Position numbers and translations under genes: made by a program. A stretch of DNA of 64,000 nucleotides from Pseudomonas svalbardensis (lineage in GTDB: Bacteria > Pseudomonadota > Gammaproteobacteria > Pseudomonadales > Pseudomonadaceae), in contig NZ_CP125619.1 of the NCBI RefSeq assembly GCF_030053115.1, positions 2,739,501 through 2,803,500 on the forward strand, read 5' to 3'. The notes beneath the pieces are model-generated. The model was not told the DNA's origin. It searched no databases and was given only the letters and a program-made list of their open reading frames with translations. Shown in pieces: positions 27,401 through 35,194 of this stretch (position 1 is the stretch's first letter; every line of letters begins with the position of its first letter).

Positions 27401-27591
27401 AGGCTGACCACGCTTTCGTCCACGGTCTGTGCCGAAGCACCGGGGTACACGGCGTAGATTTCGACTTTCGGCGGCGCGACGTTGGGGTACTGCGCCACCG
27501 GCAACTGTGGAATGGCCAAGGCGCCGGCCAACAGGATGAACAGGGCAACCACCCAGGCGAACACCGGGCGATCGATAAAGAACTGCGGCAT
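24493..27591 (-). CDS. RND multidrug efflux pump, inner-membrane HAE1 subunit
   Basis: A 1032-residue pump of the AcrB/MexB class. It starts MPQFFIDRPVFAWVVALFI. The proton-relay aspartates are in GILVDDAIVVVENVERIM (helix 4), and the second half repeats the fold with a loop region ending NDVFFKVGLITIIGLSAKNAIL. There are 12 transmembrane helices and two large periplasmic loops. It exports hydrophobic drugs or solvents together with the adaptor 15 bp upstream and an outer-membrane channel. No channel gene lies in the operon, so it must borrow a TolC/OprM-type partner. It cannot be assigned to a specific Mex system from sequence alone. A divergent two-component system may regulate it. Confidence 0.93.
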   Translation of the reverse strand: MPQFFIDRPVFAWVVALFILLAGALAIPQLPVAQYPNVAPPKVEIYAVYPGASAQTVDESVVSLIEEELNGADHLLYFESQSSLGSATITATFQPGTDPEMAQVDVQNRLKVVESRLPQAVTQQGLQVEKVSAGFLLLITLTSSDGKLDDVALSDYLARNVMNEIKRLDGVGKAQLYGAERAMRIWIDPQKLIGFNLTPADVNAAIVAQNAQVSAGSIGDLPTRTTQEITATILVKGQLSTPEEFADIVLKANPDGSTVRIKDVARVEIGSQEYQFSTRLNGKPSTAVSVQLAPGANALSTATLVRAKMDELARYFPAGVEYKIPYDTSPFVKVSITKVVYTLVEAMLLVFAVMFLFLQNIRYTLIPTLVVPVALMGTFATMLALGFSINVLTMFGMVLAIGILVDDAIVVVENVERIMATEGLSPKEATRKAMKQITGAIIGITLVLVAVFIPMAFMQGSVGVIYRQFSLSMATSILFSAFLALTLTPALCATLLKPIAKGEHHEKRGFFGWFNRRFEQLTERYQGWVAYALKRTGRYLLIYGVLLIGLGVCFSRLPSSFLPVEDQGYTITDIQLPPGASKNRTVQVVEQIEAHNATEPGVGDSTVILGFSFSGSGQNAALAFTTLKDWSDRGSDDSASSIADRANIALSQIKDAVAFSVLPPPVDGLGTSSGFEFRLQDRGGLGHATLMQARSELLAAAEKSPILMNVRESALAEAPQVQLEVDRKQANALGVSFADIGNVLSTAVGSAYINDFPNQGRMQRVVVQAEGDQRSQVADLLKIHVRNNAGKMVPLSAFVQAKWTQGPAQMTRYNGYPAISISGEPSPGHSTGEAMAEIERLVALGPAGLGQEWTGLSLQERLSGSQAPILLGLSLLIVFLCLAALYESWSIPTSVLLVVPLGVLGAVLAVTFRGMPNDVFFKVGLITIIGLSAKNAILIIEFAKSLYDEGHDLIDATLQAARLRLRPIVMTSLAFILGVVPLAIATGASSASQQAIGTGMIGGMITATLAVVFVPVFFVVVMKLVRKRNKSN

Positions 27592-27606
27592 AAAGAAGCG
27601 TCCTGC

Positions 27607-28764
27607 TTACTGACCAGAAGCCTGGGCAAGTGGAAGAGGGGTGTCGTCGATCTGCACCTGTTCGCCGGGACGGGCGTGTTGCAGGCCTTCGGTGACGATG
27701 CGGTCGCCTGGCTTTAGGCCGCTGGTGACGATCCAGCGATCGTTCTGCACGGCGCCCAGTTCGACCGGTTGCTGGCCAACCCGTTGTTCGGCGTCGAGCA
27801 CCAGCACTTGGGCGATGCCGGCGCTGTCACGCTGGATGGCCCGTTGCGGCACGCTGATGCCTTGTTGATTGACCGCTTGCTCCAGACGCACGCGCACGAA
27901 GCTGCCCGGCAGCAAGTCGAGGTCCGGGTTGGGGAATTCGCTGCGCAGAATGATCTGACCGGTGCCGGGGTCGACGGTGATGTCGGCGAACAGCAACTTG
28001 CCGGGCAACGGATAGAGACTGCCGTCGTCCTGGATCAGCGTGGCTTTGGCCTGGTCCTGACCGACCTGCTGCAACTGGCCGGAACGGAACGCCCGGCGCA
28101 GGTCGTTGAGTTCGCGGGTCGATTGGGTGAGGTCGGCGTGGATCGGGTTCAGTTGCTGAATCAATGCCAGCGGTGTGGTTTCGTTCTGCCCGACCAGTGC
28201 GCCTTCAGTCACCAACGCGCGGCCGATGCGCCCGGAGATCGGCGCCGTGACCGTGGCGTAACCCAGGTTGAGTTTCGCCCGCTCCACGGCGGCTTTGTTC
28301 GCGGCGACGTCGGCAGCGGTTTGCCGGGCACTGGCCCGGGCGTTGTCATAATCCTGGCCGCTGATGGCATTGCCTTCGATCAACTGCGCGTAACGCTGCT
28401 CTTGCAGGCGCGCCTGGAACGCGTTGGCTTCAGCCTTGCGCAACGCCGCTTCGGCGCTGTCCAGGTCTGCCTTGAACGGCGCCGGGTCGATACGGAACAA
28501 CACTTCGCCTTTTTTCACATCGCTGCCTTCGCGGAAGGCCCGTTGCAACACCACGCCGGCAACCCGTGCGCGGACTTCGGCAATCCGTGGCGCAGCAATC
28601 CGCCCGCTCAGTTCACTGGTGATCGACAGGGGGCTGGCTTGGATGGTTTCGATCCGAACCGTGGCCAGAGGCGCTTGTTCTTCGGCCGTCGAGGCCTTGT
28701 CACAAGCGCTCAGCGTCACCGCCAGTGCAATCAGGCTGAGCCTGGCAAGCAGATTCTTTGACAT
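27607..28764 (-). CDS. RND efflux periplasmic adaptor lipoprotein
   Basis: A 385-residue membrane-fusion protein. Start 28764 gives MSKNLLARLSLIALAVTLSAC, a lipoprotein signal with lipobox LSAC and Cys21 as the lipidated residue; the 43 residues in frame upstream are not credible. The AcrA-like order is visible: barrel-sandwich (VRARVAGVVLQRAFREGSDV, VTAPISGRIGRALV), a long coiled-coil hairpin with LQEQRYAQLIEGNAISGQ between its halves, and a beta-barrel/membrane-proximal part ending GDRIVTEGLQHARPGEQVQ. It pairs with the pump gene 15 bp downstream. The divergent response regulator begins 266 bp away across a REPIN. Confidence 0.92.
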   Translation of the reverse strand: MSKNLLARLSLIALAVTLSACDKASTAEEQAPLATVRIETIQASPLSITSELSGRIAAPRIAEVRARVAGVVLQRAFREGSDVKKGEVLFRIDPAPFKADLDSAEAALRKAEANAFQARLQEQRYAQLIEGNAISGQDYDNARASARQTAADVAANKAAVERAKLNLGYATVTAPISGRIGRALVTEGALVGQNETTPLALIQQLNPIHADLTQSTRELNDLRRAFRSGQLQQVGQDQAKATLIQDDGSLYPLPGKLLFADITVDPGTGQIILRSEFPNPDLDLLPGSFVRVRLEQAVNQQGISVPQRAIQRDSAGIAQVLVLDAEQRVGQQPVELGAVQNDRWIVTSGLKPGDRIVTEGLQHARPGEQVQIDDTPLPLAQASGQ

Positions 28765-28925
28765 GTAATACCCCAATAATGACCCCCGGCATCCTACGGG
28801 GAGGCGACGAGGGTAGCGGTGAAGCTTTGTAGGCGCTGTGTGAAATTGTGTAAGGGTTTTACTCAGGCACGGGCGAGGGCGTATATCCTTCACGCCTCGA
28901 TTTCTATTGCGACTGTTAGATTGCT

Positions 28926-28990
28926 TTCGCGAGCAGGCTCGCTCCTACAGTTGAAATGCGGTCCCCTGTGGGAGCGAGCCTGCTCGCGAA
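28926..28990. repeat. REPIN-like inverted REP pair 5
   Basis: TTCGCGAGCAGGCTCGCTCC and its inverted copy, in the divergent region between the efflux adaptor gene and the response regulator gene, 40 bp before the regulator start. Confidence 0.9.
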
Positions 28991-29030
28991 AGCGGTCTGT
29001 CAAACGCCACTGCACCTTCTGGAAACACCC

Positions 29031-29732
29031 ATGCCCAACATCCTCCTGGTCGAAGACGACACCGCGCTCTCCGAATTGATTGCCAGTTACCTGGAACGCA
29101 ATGGCTATAGCGTCAGCGTGATCAGCCGTGGTGACCATGTGCGCGAGCGTGCGCGGGTCAATCCGCCGGACCTGGTGATCCTCGATCTGATGCTGCCGGG
29201 GCTCGATGGCCTGCAAGTCTGCCGCTTGTTGCGCGCCGATTCGGCCACGTTGCCGATCCTGATGCTCACCGCCCGCGACGACAGTCACGATCAGGTGCTG
29301 GGCCTGGAAATGGGCGCCGACGACTACGTCACCAAACCCTGCGAACCGCGGGTGTTGCTGGCCCGGGTGCGGACTTTGTTGCGGCGCAGCAGCCTCACCG
29401 AACCGCAGACGGCCAACGACCGCATTCTGATGGGCAATCTGTGCATCGACCTGTCCGAGCGCACCGTGACCTGGCGCGAGCAATTGGTCGAACTGTCCAG
29501 CGGTGAATACAACCTGCTGGTGGTACTCGCTCGGCATGCCGGCGAAGTACTCAGTCGCGATCAGATTCTGCAACGCCTGCGCGGCATCGAGTTCAACGGT
29601 ACCGACCGCTCAGTGGACGTGGCGATTTCCAAGCTGCGGCGCAAGTTCGACGACCACGCCGGCGAGGCGCGCAAGATCAAGACCGTGTGGGGCAAGGGTT
29701 ACCTGTTCAGCCGTTCAGAGTGGGAATGCTGA
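29031..29732 (+). CDS. OmpR-family response regulator
   Basis: A 233-residue regulator. The receiver domain starts MPNILLVEDDTALSELIASY with phospho-acceptor D52 in VILDLMLPG and K in YVTKPCEP; the winged-helix domain ends with SVDVAISKLRRKFDD and KTVWGKGYLFS. The overall look is RstA-like. Start 29031 is chosen because an upstream in-frame start would begin in the REPIN. It is followed 4 bp later by its kinase gene and lies divergent from an RND pump operon. Regulation of the pump is an inference from position. Confidence 0.9.
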   Translation: MPNILLVEDDTALSELIASYLERNGYSVSVISRGDHVRERARVNPPDLVILDLMLPGLDGLQVCRLLRADSATLPILMLTARDDSHDQVLGLEMGADDYVTKPCEPRVLLARVRTLLRRSSLTEPQTANDRILMGNLCIDLSERTVTWREQLVELSSGEYNLLVVLARHAGEVLSRDQILQRLRGIEFNGTDRSVDVAISKLRRKFDDHAGEARKIKTVWGKGYLFSRSEWEC

Positions 29733-29736
29733 GTCG

Positions 29737-31038
29737 ATGTTCAGAATCCTGTTTCGCCTGTACCTGGTGACCATCGTTTCGTACAGCGCGGCGATCTATC
29801 TGGTGCCTGACGTGGTGATCAAGGTCTTCCAGGAGCGCTTTGTCACCTACAACCTCGATTATTCGCGCGGGTTGCAAACCCTCATCGTCAAACAGTTTCA
29901 TGCCGTGCCCCCGGCGCAATGGCCGGCATTGGCCGCGGAGATGGACAAGGAATTCCAACCGCTGCACATCGTCCTGACCGGTAACGACGATGCCGATTTC
30001 ACCCCTGATGAGCGCAAGCGTTTGCAGCGTGGCGAGAACGTCGTGCGCATTGGCGACTGGGGCTGGCGCACCCTGGCGGTGGCGCCGCTGAACGAGCGGA
30101 CGGTGGTGGAGATGGTCGTACCGCCGGACCCGATGGACGTCAGCCTGTTGTACTGGAGCATCAACGTGCTGATCGGCGCGACCATGCTCGCCTGCCTGCT
30201 GCTGTGGTTGCGCCCGCACTGGCGTGACCTGGAACGCCTCAAAGGTACTGCTGAACGTTTCGGCAAGGGCCACTTGAGCGAGCGCACACAGATTTCCAAA
30301 AGCTCCAACATCGGTAGCCTGGCCAACGTCTTCGACACCATGGCTGGCGATATCGAGAACCTGCTCAACCAGCAGCGGGACCTGCTCAATGCCGTCTCTC
30401 ACGAATTGCGCACGCCCCTGACACGACTGGATTTCGGTCTGGCGCTGGCGTTGTCCGACGATTTGCCCGCCGCCAGCCGCGAGCGTCTGCAAGGTCTGGT
30501 CGCGCACATTCGCGAACTCGATGAGCTGGTGTTGGAACTGTTGTCCTACAGCCGCCTGCAAAACCCGGCGCGGCTGCCGGAGCGGGTCGAGGTGTCGCTG
30601 GATGAGTTTATCGACAGCATCCTTGGCAGCGTCGACGAAGAACTGGAATCCCCGGACATCGTTATCGATGTGCTCCTGCACGGACAACTTGAACGCTTCG
30701 CGCTCGACCCAAGGCTGACTGCCCGCGCTATTCAGAACCTGCTGCGCAATGCGATGCGCTACTGCGAAAAACGCATTCAGATTGGTGTGCGGGTGTGTGC
30801 CAAGGGGGCTGAAATCTGGGTGGACGATGACGGGATCGGTATTCCGGATGAGGAGCGGGAGCGGATTTTCGAACCGTTTTATCGGCTGGATCGAAGCCGG
30901 GATCGAGCCACTGGCGGGTTTGGTCTGGGGCTGGCGATCAGTCGGCGGGCGCTGGAGGCTCAGGGCGGTACGCTCACCGTTGAAGCGTCGCCATTGGGCG
31001 GCGCACGGTTCCGTTTGTGGCTGCCCACCTCCGCCTGA
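29737..31038 (+). CDS. Sensor histidine kinase (RstB-like)
   Basis: A 433-residue membrane kinase. Transmembrane helices are at ~7-30 and ~137-158 with a ~105-residue periplasmic sensor between. HAMP follows (RGKGHL-type, ~160-210), then the H-box with H222 in NAVSHELRTPLTRLDFG, and an ATPase domain with N box (AIQNLLRNAMRYCEK), WVDDDGIGIPDEERERIFEPF and GFGLGLAIS. The gene is 4 bp from the response regulator gene. The signal is unknown. The stop is 10 bp from palindromic repeat C. Confidence 0.9.
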   Translation: MFRILFRLYLVTIVSYSAAIYLVPDVVIKVFQERFVTYNLDYSRGLQTLIVKQFHAVPPAQWPALAAEMDKEFQPLHIVLTGNDDADFTPDERKRLQRGENVVRIGDWGWRTLAVAPLNERTVVEMVVPPDPMDVSLLYWSINVLIGATMLACLLLWLRPHWRDLERLKGTAERFGKGHLSERTQISKSSNIGSLANVFDTMAGDIENLLNQQRDLLNAVSHELRTPLTRLDFGLALALSDDLPAASRERLQGLVAHIRELDELVLELLSYSRLQNPARLPERVEVSLDEFIDSILGSVDEELESPDIVIDVLLHGQLERFALDPRLTARAIQNLLRNAMRYCEKRIQIGVRVCAKGAEIWVDDDGIGIPDEERERIFEPFYRLDRSRDRATGGFGLGLAISRRALEAQGGTLTVEASPLGGARFRLWLPTSA

Positions 31039-31048
31039 CGCATTCTTT

Positions 31049-31193
31049 GTAGCCGCTGCCGAGCCTGCGAGGCTGCGTTCGAGTGCGCAGCACTCGTAAA
31101 ACCAGGCAACCGGTTCTTTCAGGAAAACTGCGTCCGCCGGACTTGCGAGGACTGCGTCCTCGAACGCAGCCTCGCAGGCTCGACAGCTGCTAC
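31049..31193. repeat. 145-bp palindromic element, copy C
   Basis: GTAGCCGCTGCCGAGCCTGC at the left and an inverted form ending GCAGGCTCGACAGCTGCTAC at the right. Preceded by CATTCTTT, as in copy D at 37300. It sits between convergent histidine kinase and nicotinamidase genes. Confidence 0.85.
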
Positions 31194-31199
31194 AGGGGG

Positions 31200-31829
31200 T
31201 TAACTTGGCACTTCGGTTGATGGAATCAAACCAACCCCAGCGACCTGCATCCGCTCGATCGCTGCGGCCAGTGAGCCGTCCAGATCAATCGCCCGACACG
31301 CATCCATCACCACAAACGCGTTAAACCCTGCCGCCCGCGCATCTAGCGCGGAAAACATCACGCAGAAATCGAGTGCCAGCCCAGCCAGATAAACCGTGTC
31401 GATACCGCGTTCCTTCAAGTACCCGGCCAAGCCTGTGGTGGTCATTCGGTCCGCCTCCAGAAACGCCGAGTAACTGTCGATGTCCGGGTTGCAGCCCTTG
31501 CGGATGATCAATTGGGCATGGGGCAAGTCCAGATCCTTGTGCAACTCGGCACCGGGCGTGGCCCGCACGCAATGGTCTGGCCAGAGCGTCTGATCGCCAT
31601 AAGGCAGTTGAATCACGTCATAAGGTGCGCGGCCCGGGTGGCTGGAGGCGAAGGACGCATGTCCGGCCGGGTGCCAGTCCTGGGCGATGATGACTTGGGT
31701 GAACCGGGCGCCGAGGCGGTTGATCAGCGGGACGATCCGGTCTCCCTCCGACACCGGTAGCTGGCCGCCGGGGATGAAGTCGTTCTGTACGTCGATGACC
31801 AGCAAGGCTGTGCGTGAAGCAATCGGCAT
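31200..31829 (-). CDS. pncA: Nicotinamidase (PncA)
   Basis: A 209-residue cytoplasmic isochorismatase-fold hydrolase converting nicotinamide to nicotinate in NAD salvage. The catalytic triad is D13 (LLVIDVQNDF), K111 (LIIRKGCNPD) and C156 (AGLALDFCVMFSA). Metal ligands D51 and H53 are in AQDWHPAGHASFA, with H87 in WPDHCV. Start 31829 is chosen because AAGGAGG sits 9 nt upstream; the longer frame to 31883 would add 18 residues without family support. It is a monocistronic minus-strand gene. Confidence 0.92.
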   Translation of the reverse strand: MPIASRTALLVIDVQNDFIPGGQLPVSEGDRIVPLINRLGARFTQVIIAQDWHPAGHASFASSHPGRAPYDVIQLPYGDQTLWPDHCVRATPGAELHKDLDLPHAQLIIRKGCNPDIDSYSAFLEADRMTTTGLAGYLKERGIDTVYLAGLALDFCVMFSALDARAAGFNAFVVMDACRAIDLDGSLAAAIERMQVAGVGLIPSTEVPS

Positions 31830-31879
31830 GGGTGGGTTCCTCCTTGGAGATGAGACGCCCAGCATAGTGACAAACGAGT

Positions 31880-32656
31880 TCACGCGTTAAGCCGGCCTCT
31901 CAACAATTTCGCCATGTCCTCCAGATCCGCCACCGGGTTATGCCCGATCAACATCCAGGCATGTTGCATGTCAGCCCAATAGACAATGTTCATCCCATGC
32001 CGACGCTCGCGGGCGAAATGCCGGCTGCCGCTGTTGGAGCGGGTGACGCACAGCGCCATGGGGCCGTGCGCCGGGTCCAGGTAGGTGATTTGGGCAATGG
32101 CGACACCGTCGTACTCGAGGATTTGCGCGCGCTTGAACTCGGAGCGTGGCAGGGCCAGTTGTGCGGGCACAAGATTCAGGCCCAGACGTGCATCGAGGGT
32201 CCGCAGTTGCGCTCGCTGAGCGGCTTCGTCAGTGGGCAAGTGGTCCAGGGTTTGCGGCACGTAAAGCGACATGTACTCGGCCACGAGCCCGCGCCAGTTT
32301 TCCTTTTTCTGGCTCAACTGCCAACCGAGGAACAGCCGATCCGCCACCACACCACTCACCACCAACCCGGCGGCCGCCGCGAGAAACCAGCGCCGATTCA
32401 TGGCCGGGCGTTCAGGCGCAGGTAAGATGTCGAGCATCGATTGCAAGCGGTCCACGGGCGCCTGTCGGCCCAACTCGTCGTAGGCCTCCTTGAACGGCAG
32501 GCTGCTGCGGGCCAGCCATTGCAGGCGCAGGTTGAGCGTTGGGTCTTCAAGGATGGCCGCGTCGATGCGGGTGCGCTGTTCGCTGTCGAGCTGGTTGTCG
32601 AGGTAGGCCACCAGTTGCTCATCCGAGGGTATCGTCGGGCGTGCGTGATCGTTCAT
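31880..32656 (-). CDS. Membrane anti-sigma factor
   Basis: A 258-residue single-pass protein. The cytoplasmic N-terminus (PSDEQLVAYLDNQLDSEQRTRI) resembles anti-sigma domains; a transmembrane helix follows (~residues 86-108, NRRWFLAAAAGLVVSGVVAD), then a ~150-residue periplasmic part. It binds and holds an ECF sigma factor until a signal releases it. Its ATG overlaps the stop of the sigma gene by 4 bp (ATGA), so the two are translationally coupled. It does not have the zinc HxxxCxxC motif. Confidence 0.85.
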   Translation of the reverse strand: MNDHARPTIPSDEQLVAYLDNQLDSEQRTRIDAAILEDPTLNLRLQWLARSSLPFKEAYDELGRQAPVDRLQSMLDILPAPERPAMNRRWFLAAAAGLVVSGVVADRLFLGWQLSQKKENWRGLVAEYMSLYVPQTLDHLPTDEAAQRAQLRTLDARLGLNLVPAQLALPRSEFKRAQILEYDGVAIAQITYLDPAHGPMALCVTRSNSGSRHFARERRHGMNIVYWADMQHAWMLIGHNPVADLEDMAKLLRGRLNA

Positions 32657-33180
32657 CGACGTTCTCCAGTGGAAGGGTTCGGCACGGTGTGCAATGGCGG
32701 GTATTCGGCCAGTTTCGCGCGTGCAGCGGCCAGGCGACTCATGACAGTGCCGATGGGCACGTCCAGCACGTCGGCCACTTCGCGGTAGGACAAACCTTCG
32801 ACATAGGCGAGAAACACCGTTTCCCGCTGGGTTTCGGGCAAGGCATCCACACGCCTGATCACCTGAGCCGCGAGAACATGGGTTTGCGCCGCGTATTCAC
32901 CGTCGAACGACAAGGCGTTGTCGGCATCCACCAGCCCCTGTCCATGACGCACCCTTCGGGCACGCACTTCGTTGAGCCAGATCGAATGCAGAATACTCAG
33001 CAGCCAGCGGTCCATGCGGGTGCCCGGGACAAACTGCCCGGCACGCTCGAGCGCCCGCACGCAGGTCGCCTGCACCAGGTCTTCGGCGACATGCCGTTGC
33101 CGGGACAACAGCAGGCCGTAGCGCCATAAACGCGCCAGGTGCTGGCCCAGTTCTGCCCGTATTGCCTGATCGCTGGCGAT
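32653..33180 (-). CDS. ECF sigma factor with apparent ATC start codon
   Basis: Read from 33180 the protein is ~175 residues and has a complete ECF sigma-70 layout. Region 2 includes LARLWRYGLLLSRQRHVAED followed by LVQATCVRALERA; region 4 is ALPETQRETVFLAYVEGLSY followed by REVADVLDVPIGTVMSRL. No ATG, GTG or TTG occurs in frame between the upstream stop at ~33205 and region 2; the first TTG (33108) would remove the start of region 2. A strong GGAGG (33186-33190) sits 5 nt before an ATC codon (33178-33180), so ATC is the best start. The reading frame upstream agrees with sigma homology. It may be a rare weak start, an ATG-to-ATC mutation or a sequencing error. Confidence 0.75.
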   Translation of the reverse strand: MASDQAIRAELGQHLARLWRYGLLLSRQRHVAEDLVQATCVRALERAGQFVPGTRMDRWLLSILHSIWLNEVRARRVRHGQGLVDADNALSFDGEYAAQTHVLAAQVIRRVDALPETQRETVFLAYVEGLSYREVADVLDVPIGTVMSRLAAARAKLAEYPPLHTVPNPSTGERR

Positions 33181-33204
33181 GGCGACCTCCGTCTGCTCGG
33201 TGTG

Positions 33205-33741
33205 TCAGGTTTTCGATGAGTCGTTGATGGCTTCGGCCAGGTCCTGGTATTCCTCGCAGGTGGTGCTGCCGCAGATGGTTTTGATCTGCTGCAACTGTTC
33301 CTGAGCGAGGTCCAGCCGACCTTTGATCACATACGCTTCGCCGAGGTATTCGCGAACTTGCGCGTAGTGCGGGTCAAGTTTGACCGATTGCAGGTAATAA
33401 CCGATGCCTTCGTCGGTGCGCCCCAGTTTACGCGTAGCGTAGCCGCGATAGTTCAAGGCCTTGGCGGTGTTTGGCTGTTTGAGGGTGTCGAGCAGGGCCA
33501 GCGCTTCCTCATAACGACCGTCCTTGGCCAGGCGATAGGCGTAATCGGTGCGGTCGGCGTCCGGTACCAGGCTGCTGGTTTGCTTGAGGCATTTTTGCTG
33601 CTTGCTGTCCCAGACCTGGCCTTTGGGGCAATTGGGTTTGGCGGGCTCTTCTTCGTCGTCGCCGTTAGCCAACGCAAGCGAGCTGGAGAACGCGACGGCG
33701 AGCAACAGCGGGGCGGTGAAAACAGCAAAACGGATAGTCAT
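33205..33741 (-). CDS. Secreted tetratricopeptide-repeat protein
   Basis: A 178-residue protein with a signal peptide (MTIRFAVFTAPLLLAVAFSS, cleaved near LALA-NG). An acidic linker is followed by CPKGQVWDSKQQKC, a likely disulfide pair, and then two to three TPR units (YAYRLAKDGRYEEALALLDT, LGRTDEGIGYYLQSVKLDP). A second cysteine pair is near the end (ICGSTTC). It lies directly upstream of the ECF sigma/anti-sigma pair on the same strand, with its stop adjoining the sigma leader, so it probably belongs to that stress-response unit. Confidence 0.8.
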   Translation of the reverse strand: MTIRFAVFTAPLLLAVAFSSSLALANGDDEEEPAKPNCPKGQVWDSKQQKCLKQTSSLVPDADRTDYAYRLAKDGRYEEALALLDTLKQPNTAKALNYRGYATRKLGRTDEGIGYYLQSVKLDPHYAQVREYLGEAYVIKGRLDLAQEQLQQIKTICGSTTCEEYQDLAEAINDSSKT

Positions 33742-33768
33742 GTGCGATGCTCCACAGGTTAATTCGTT

Positions 33769-33894
33769 TCAGTTCGAACCACGCCCCGGCAACATGCGGC
33801 GCAAGGTGTTATCCCGCAGACCGAAATGGCGAACCAGCGCCATCACCGCATGCAGCCCGGCCAGAATTTTGGGTTGTTCATGGGCAATTTTCAG
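33769..33894 (-). pseudogene. Remnant of a cytochrome b561-type gene (C-terminus)
   Basis: About 41 codons on the minus strand read KIAHEQPKILAGLHAVMALV then RHFGLRDNTLRRMLPG, matching the usual C-terminal end of b561-type diheme cytochromes (…LAGLHA… and …LRDNTLRRMLPGR). Everything upstream, including the other haem ligands, is missing, and a few residues after HE appear deleted. The fragment has no start of its own. Confidence 0.6.
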
Positions 33895-33960
33895 AGGCGA
33901 TGAAAGGTGAACACCACAGGGTGAACAATTATTCATTTCTTTCTGGCTGTCGGAGCAAGG

Positions 33961-34164
33961 AAAGCTCAAATCGAGGCGCTATGCTCGACAGCATTCGTTG
34001 TCGATCTGGAGCACTGCCATGAGGCGGCATTACCGGCGGTGGAACGGGCGAAGGTTGATGAGCAGATCAGGGCGCTGATTGCCGCCGAGCCCGAACTCCG
34101 TGGCAGAGACGTGCTGACGGTACCTTATGTGACGGCAGCGTTTGTGGCGGTGAAGGGCAGTTAG
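33961..34164 (+). pseudogene. Remnant of an unidentified gene (C-terminal part)
   Basis: A plus-strand frame without start reads ...FVVDLEHCHEAALPAVERAK, then DEQIRALIAAEPELRGRDVL, VPYVTAAFVAVKGS and a TAG at 34162. The sequence has normal coding character and looks like the end of a methyltransferase-like protein, but I cannot confirm the family. It is flanked by another remnant (33769-33894), suggesting a deletion scar. From 33895 to 33960 nothing else is seen. Confidence 0.4.
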
Positions 34165-34227
34165 ATCGATGGTGAGGCCATTCGACTTGCTCCGGGCGGC
34201 GTTCCGACGAAGAACGATGACTCGGTA

Positions 34228-35181
34228 TCAGCTCAGTAGACGGATTGGTTCTCCCGCAGACCAGGCCTGAATGTCCTCAATCATCTGCGAAAAGAACTGG
34301 TGATAGTTCTGCTGGCTGACATATCCGACGTGGGGCGTGGCCAGCACATTCTCCAGGGTTCTGAACGGATGATGAGGCGACAAGGGTTCCTGCTCGAAGA
34401 CGTCCAGCGCAGCGCCTGCCAGTCGCCGTTTCTGCAACGCCTTGATCAACGCGGCCTCATCGACAATCGGACCACGGGCAGTGTTGACCAGCAGCGCCGA
34501 GGGTTTCATCCAGTCCAGCGCCTGGGCGTCCACCAAGCCACGGCTACGATCGCTGAGCACCAGATGGACCGACAGCACATCGGCCTGTTCGAACAGTTCC
34601 TGTTTGCTGACGTAGGTCACGCCGACTTCGGCTGCGCGTTCGGCGGTCAGGTTCTCGCTCCAGGCAATCACCCGCATGCCGAACACCTGACCGAACCGGG
34701 CAACGCGAGTGCCAATGCTGCCCAGACCCAGGATCGCCAGGGTCTTGCCGTGCAGGTCGCCACCCAGGCTTTGCTGCCATAAACCGGCGCGCAGGGCGTT
34801 GGCTTCGACCACCAGGTTGCGGGTCGCCGCCATGATCAGCGCCCAGGTCAGTTCCGGCGCGGCGTGCTTGTAACTGTCGGTGCCACAGACATGGATACCC
34901 AGCGCAGCGGCGGCTTTCAGGTCCAGGGCGGCGTTGCGCATGCTGCCAGTGGCCAGCAGCTTGAGTTTCGGTAAGCGCCGCAGCAGGTCCTCATCGAACC
35001 GGGTGCGTTCGCGCATCACGCAGATCACCTCGAACTCGCCCAACCGTGCCGCCAGGGTGTCGTTGTCGGCAGGGTAGTCATGGATGAAGCTTACCTGGCC
35101 GATGTGCTCCAGCACCGACCAGTCCATCACGTCACGGGCCACGTCCTGCCAGTCATCAATCACCGCAATCTGCACTGCCAT
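34228..35181 (-). CDS. D-2-hydroxyacid dehydrogenase family protein
   Basis: A 317-residue NAD-dependent oxidoreductase. The Rossmann motif is LAILGLGSIGTRVARFG, the catalytic arginine is in LVNTARGPIVDEAAL, and the Glu/His pair is in ALDVFEQEPL and LATPHVGYVSQQNY. Family members reduce 2-ketoacids or oxidise D-2-hydroxyacids; the exact substrate cannot be assigned. It differs clearly from kguD. It is followed downstream (13 bp) by no other gene of the same strand before the pseudogene region, and preceded by an alpha/beta hydrolase gene 13 bp away, suggesting a two-gene operon. Confidence 0.88.
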   Translation of the reverse strand: MAVQIAVIDDWQDVARDVMDWSVLEHIGQVSFIHDYPADNDTLAARLGEFEVICVMRERTRFDEDLLRRLPKLKLLATGSMRNAALDLKAAAALGIHVCGTDSYKHAAPELTWALIMAATRNLVVEANALRAGLWQQSLGGDLHGKTLAILGLGSIGTRVARFGQVFGMRVIAWSENLTAERAAEVGVTYVSKQELFEQADVLSVHLVLSDRSRGLVDAQALDWMKPSALLVNTARGPIVDEAALIKALQKRRLAGAALDVFEQEPLSPHHPFRTLENVLATPHVGYVSQQNYHQFFSQMIEDIQAWSAGEPIRLLS

Positions 35182-35194
35182 CAGCCTTACCTCA

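Noticed and set aside
27769..28761. Plus-strand frame opposite the efflux adaptor
   Set aside because: Mirror frame of a clear membrane-fusion protein.
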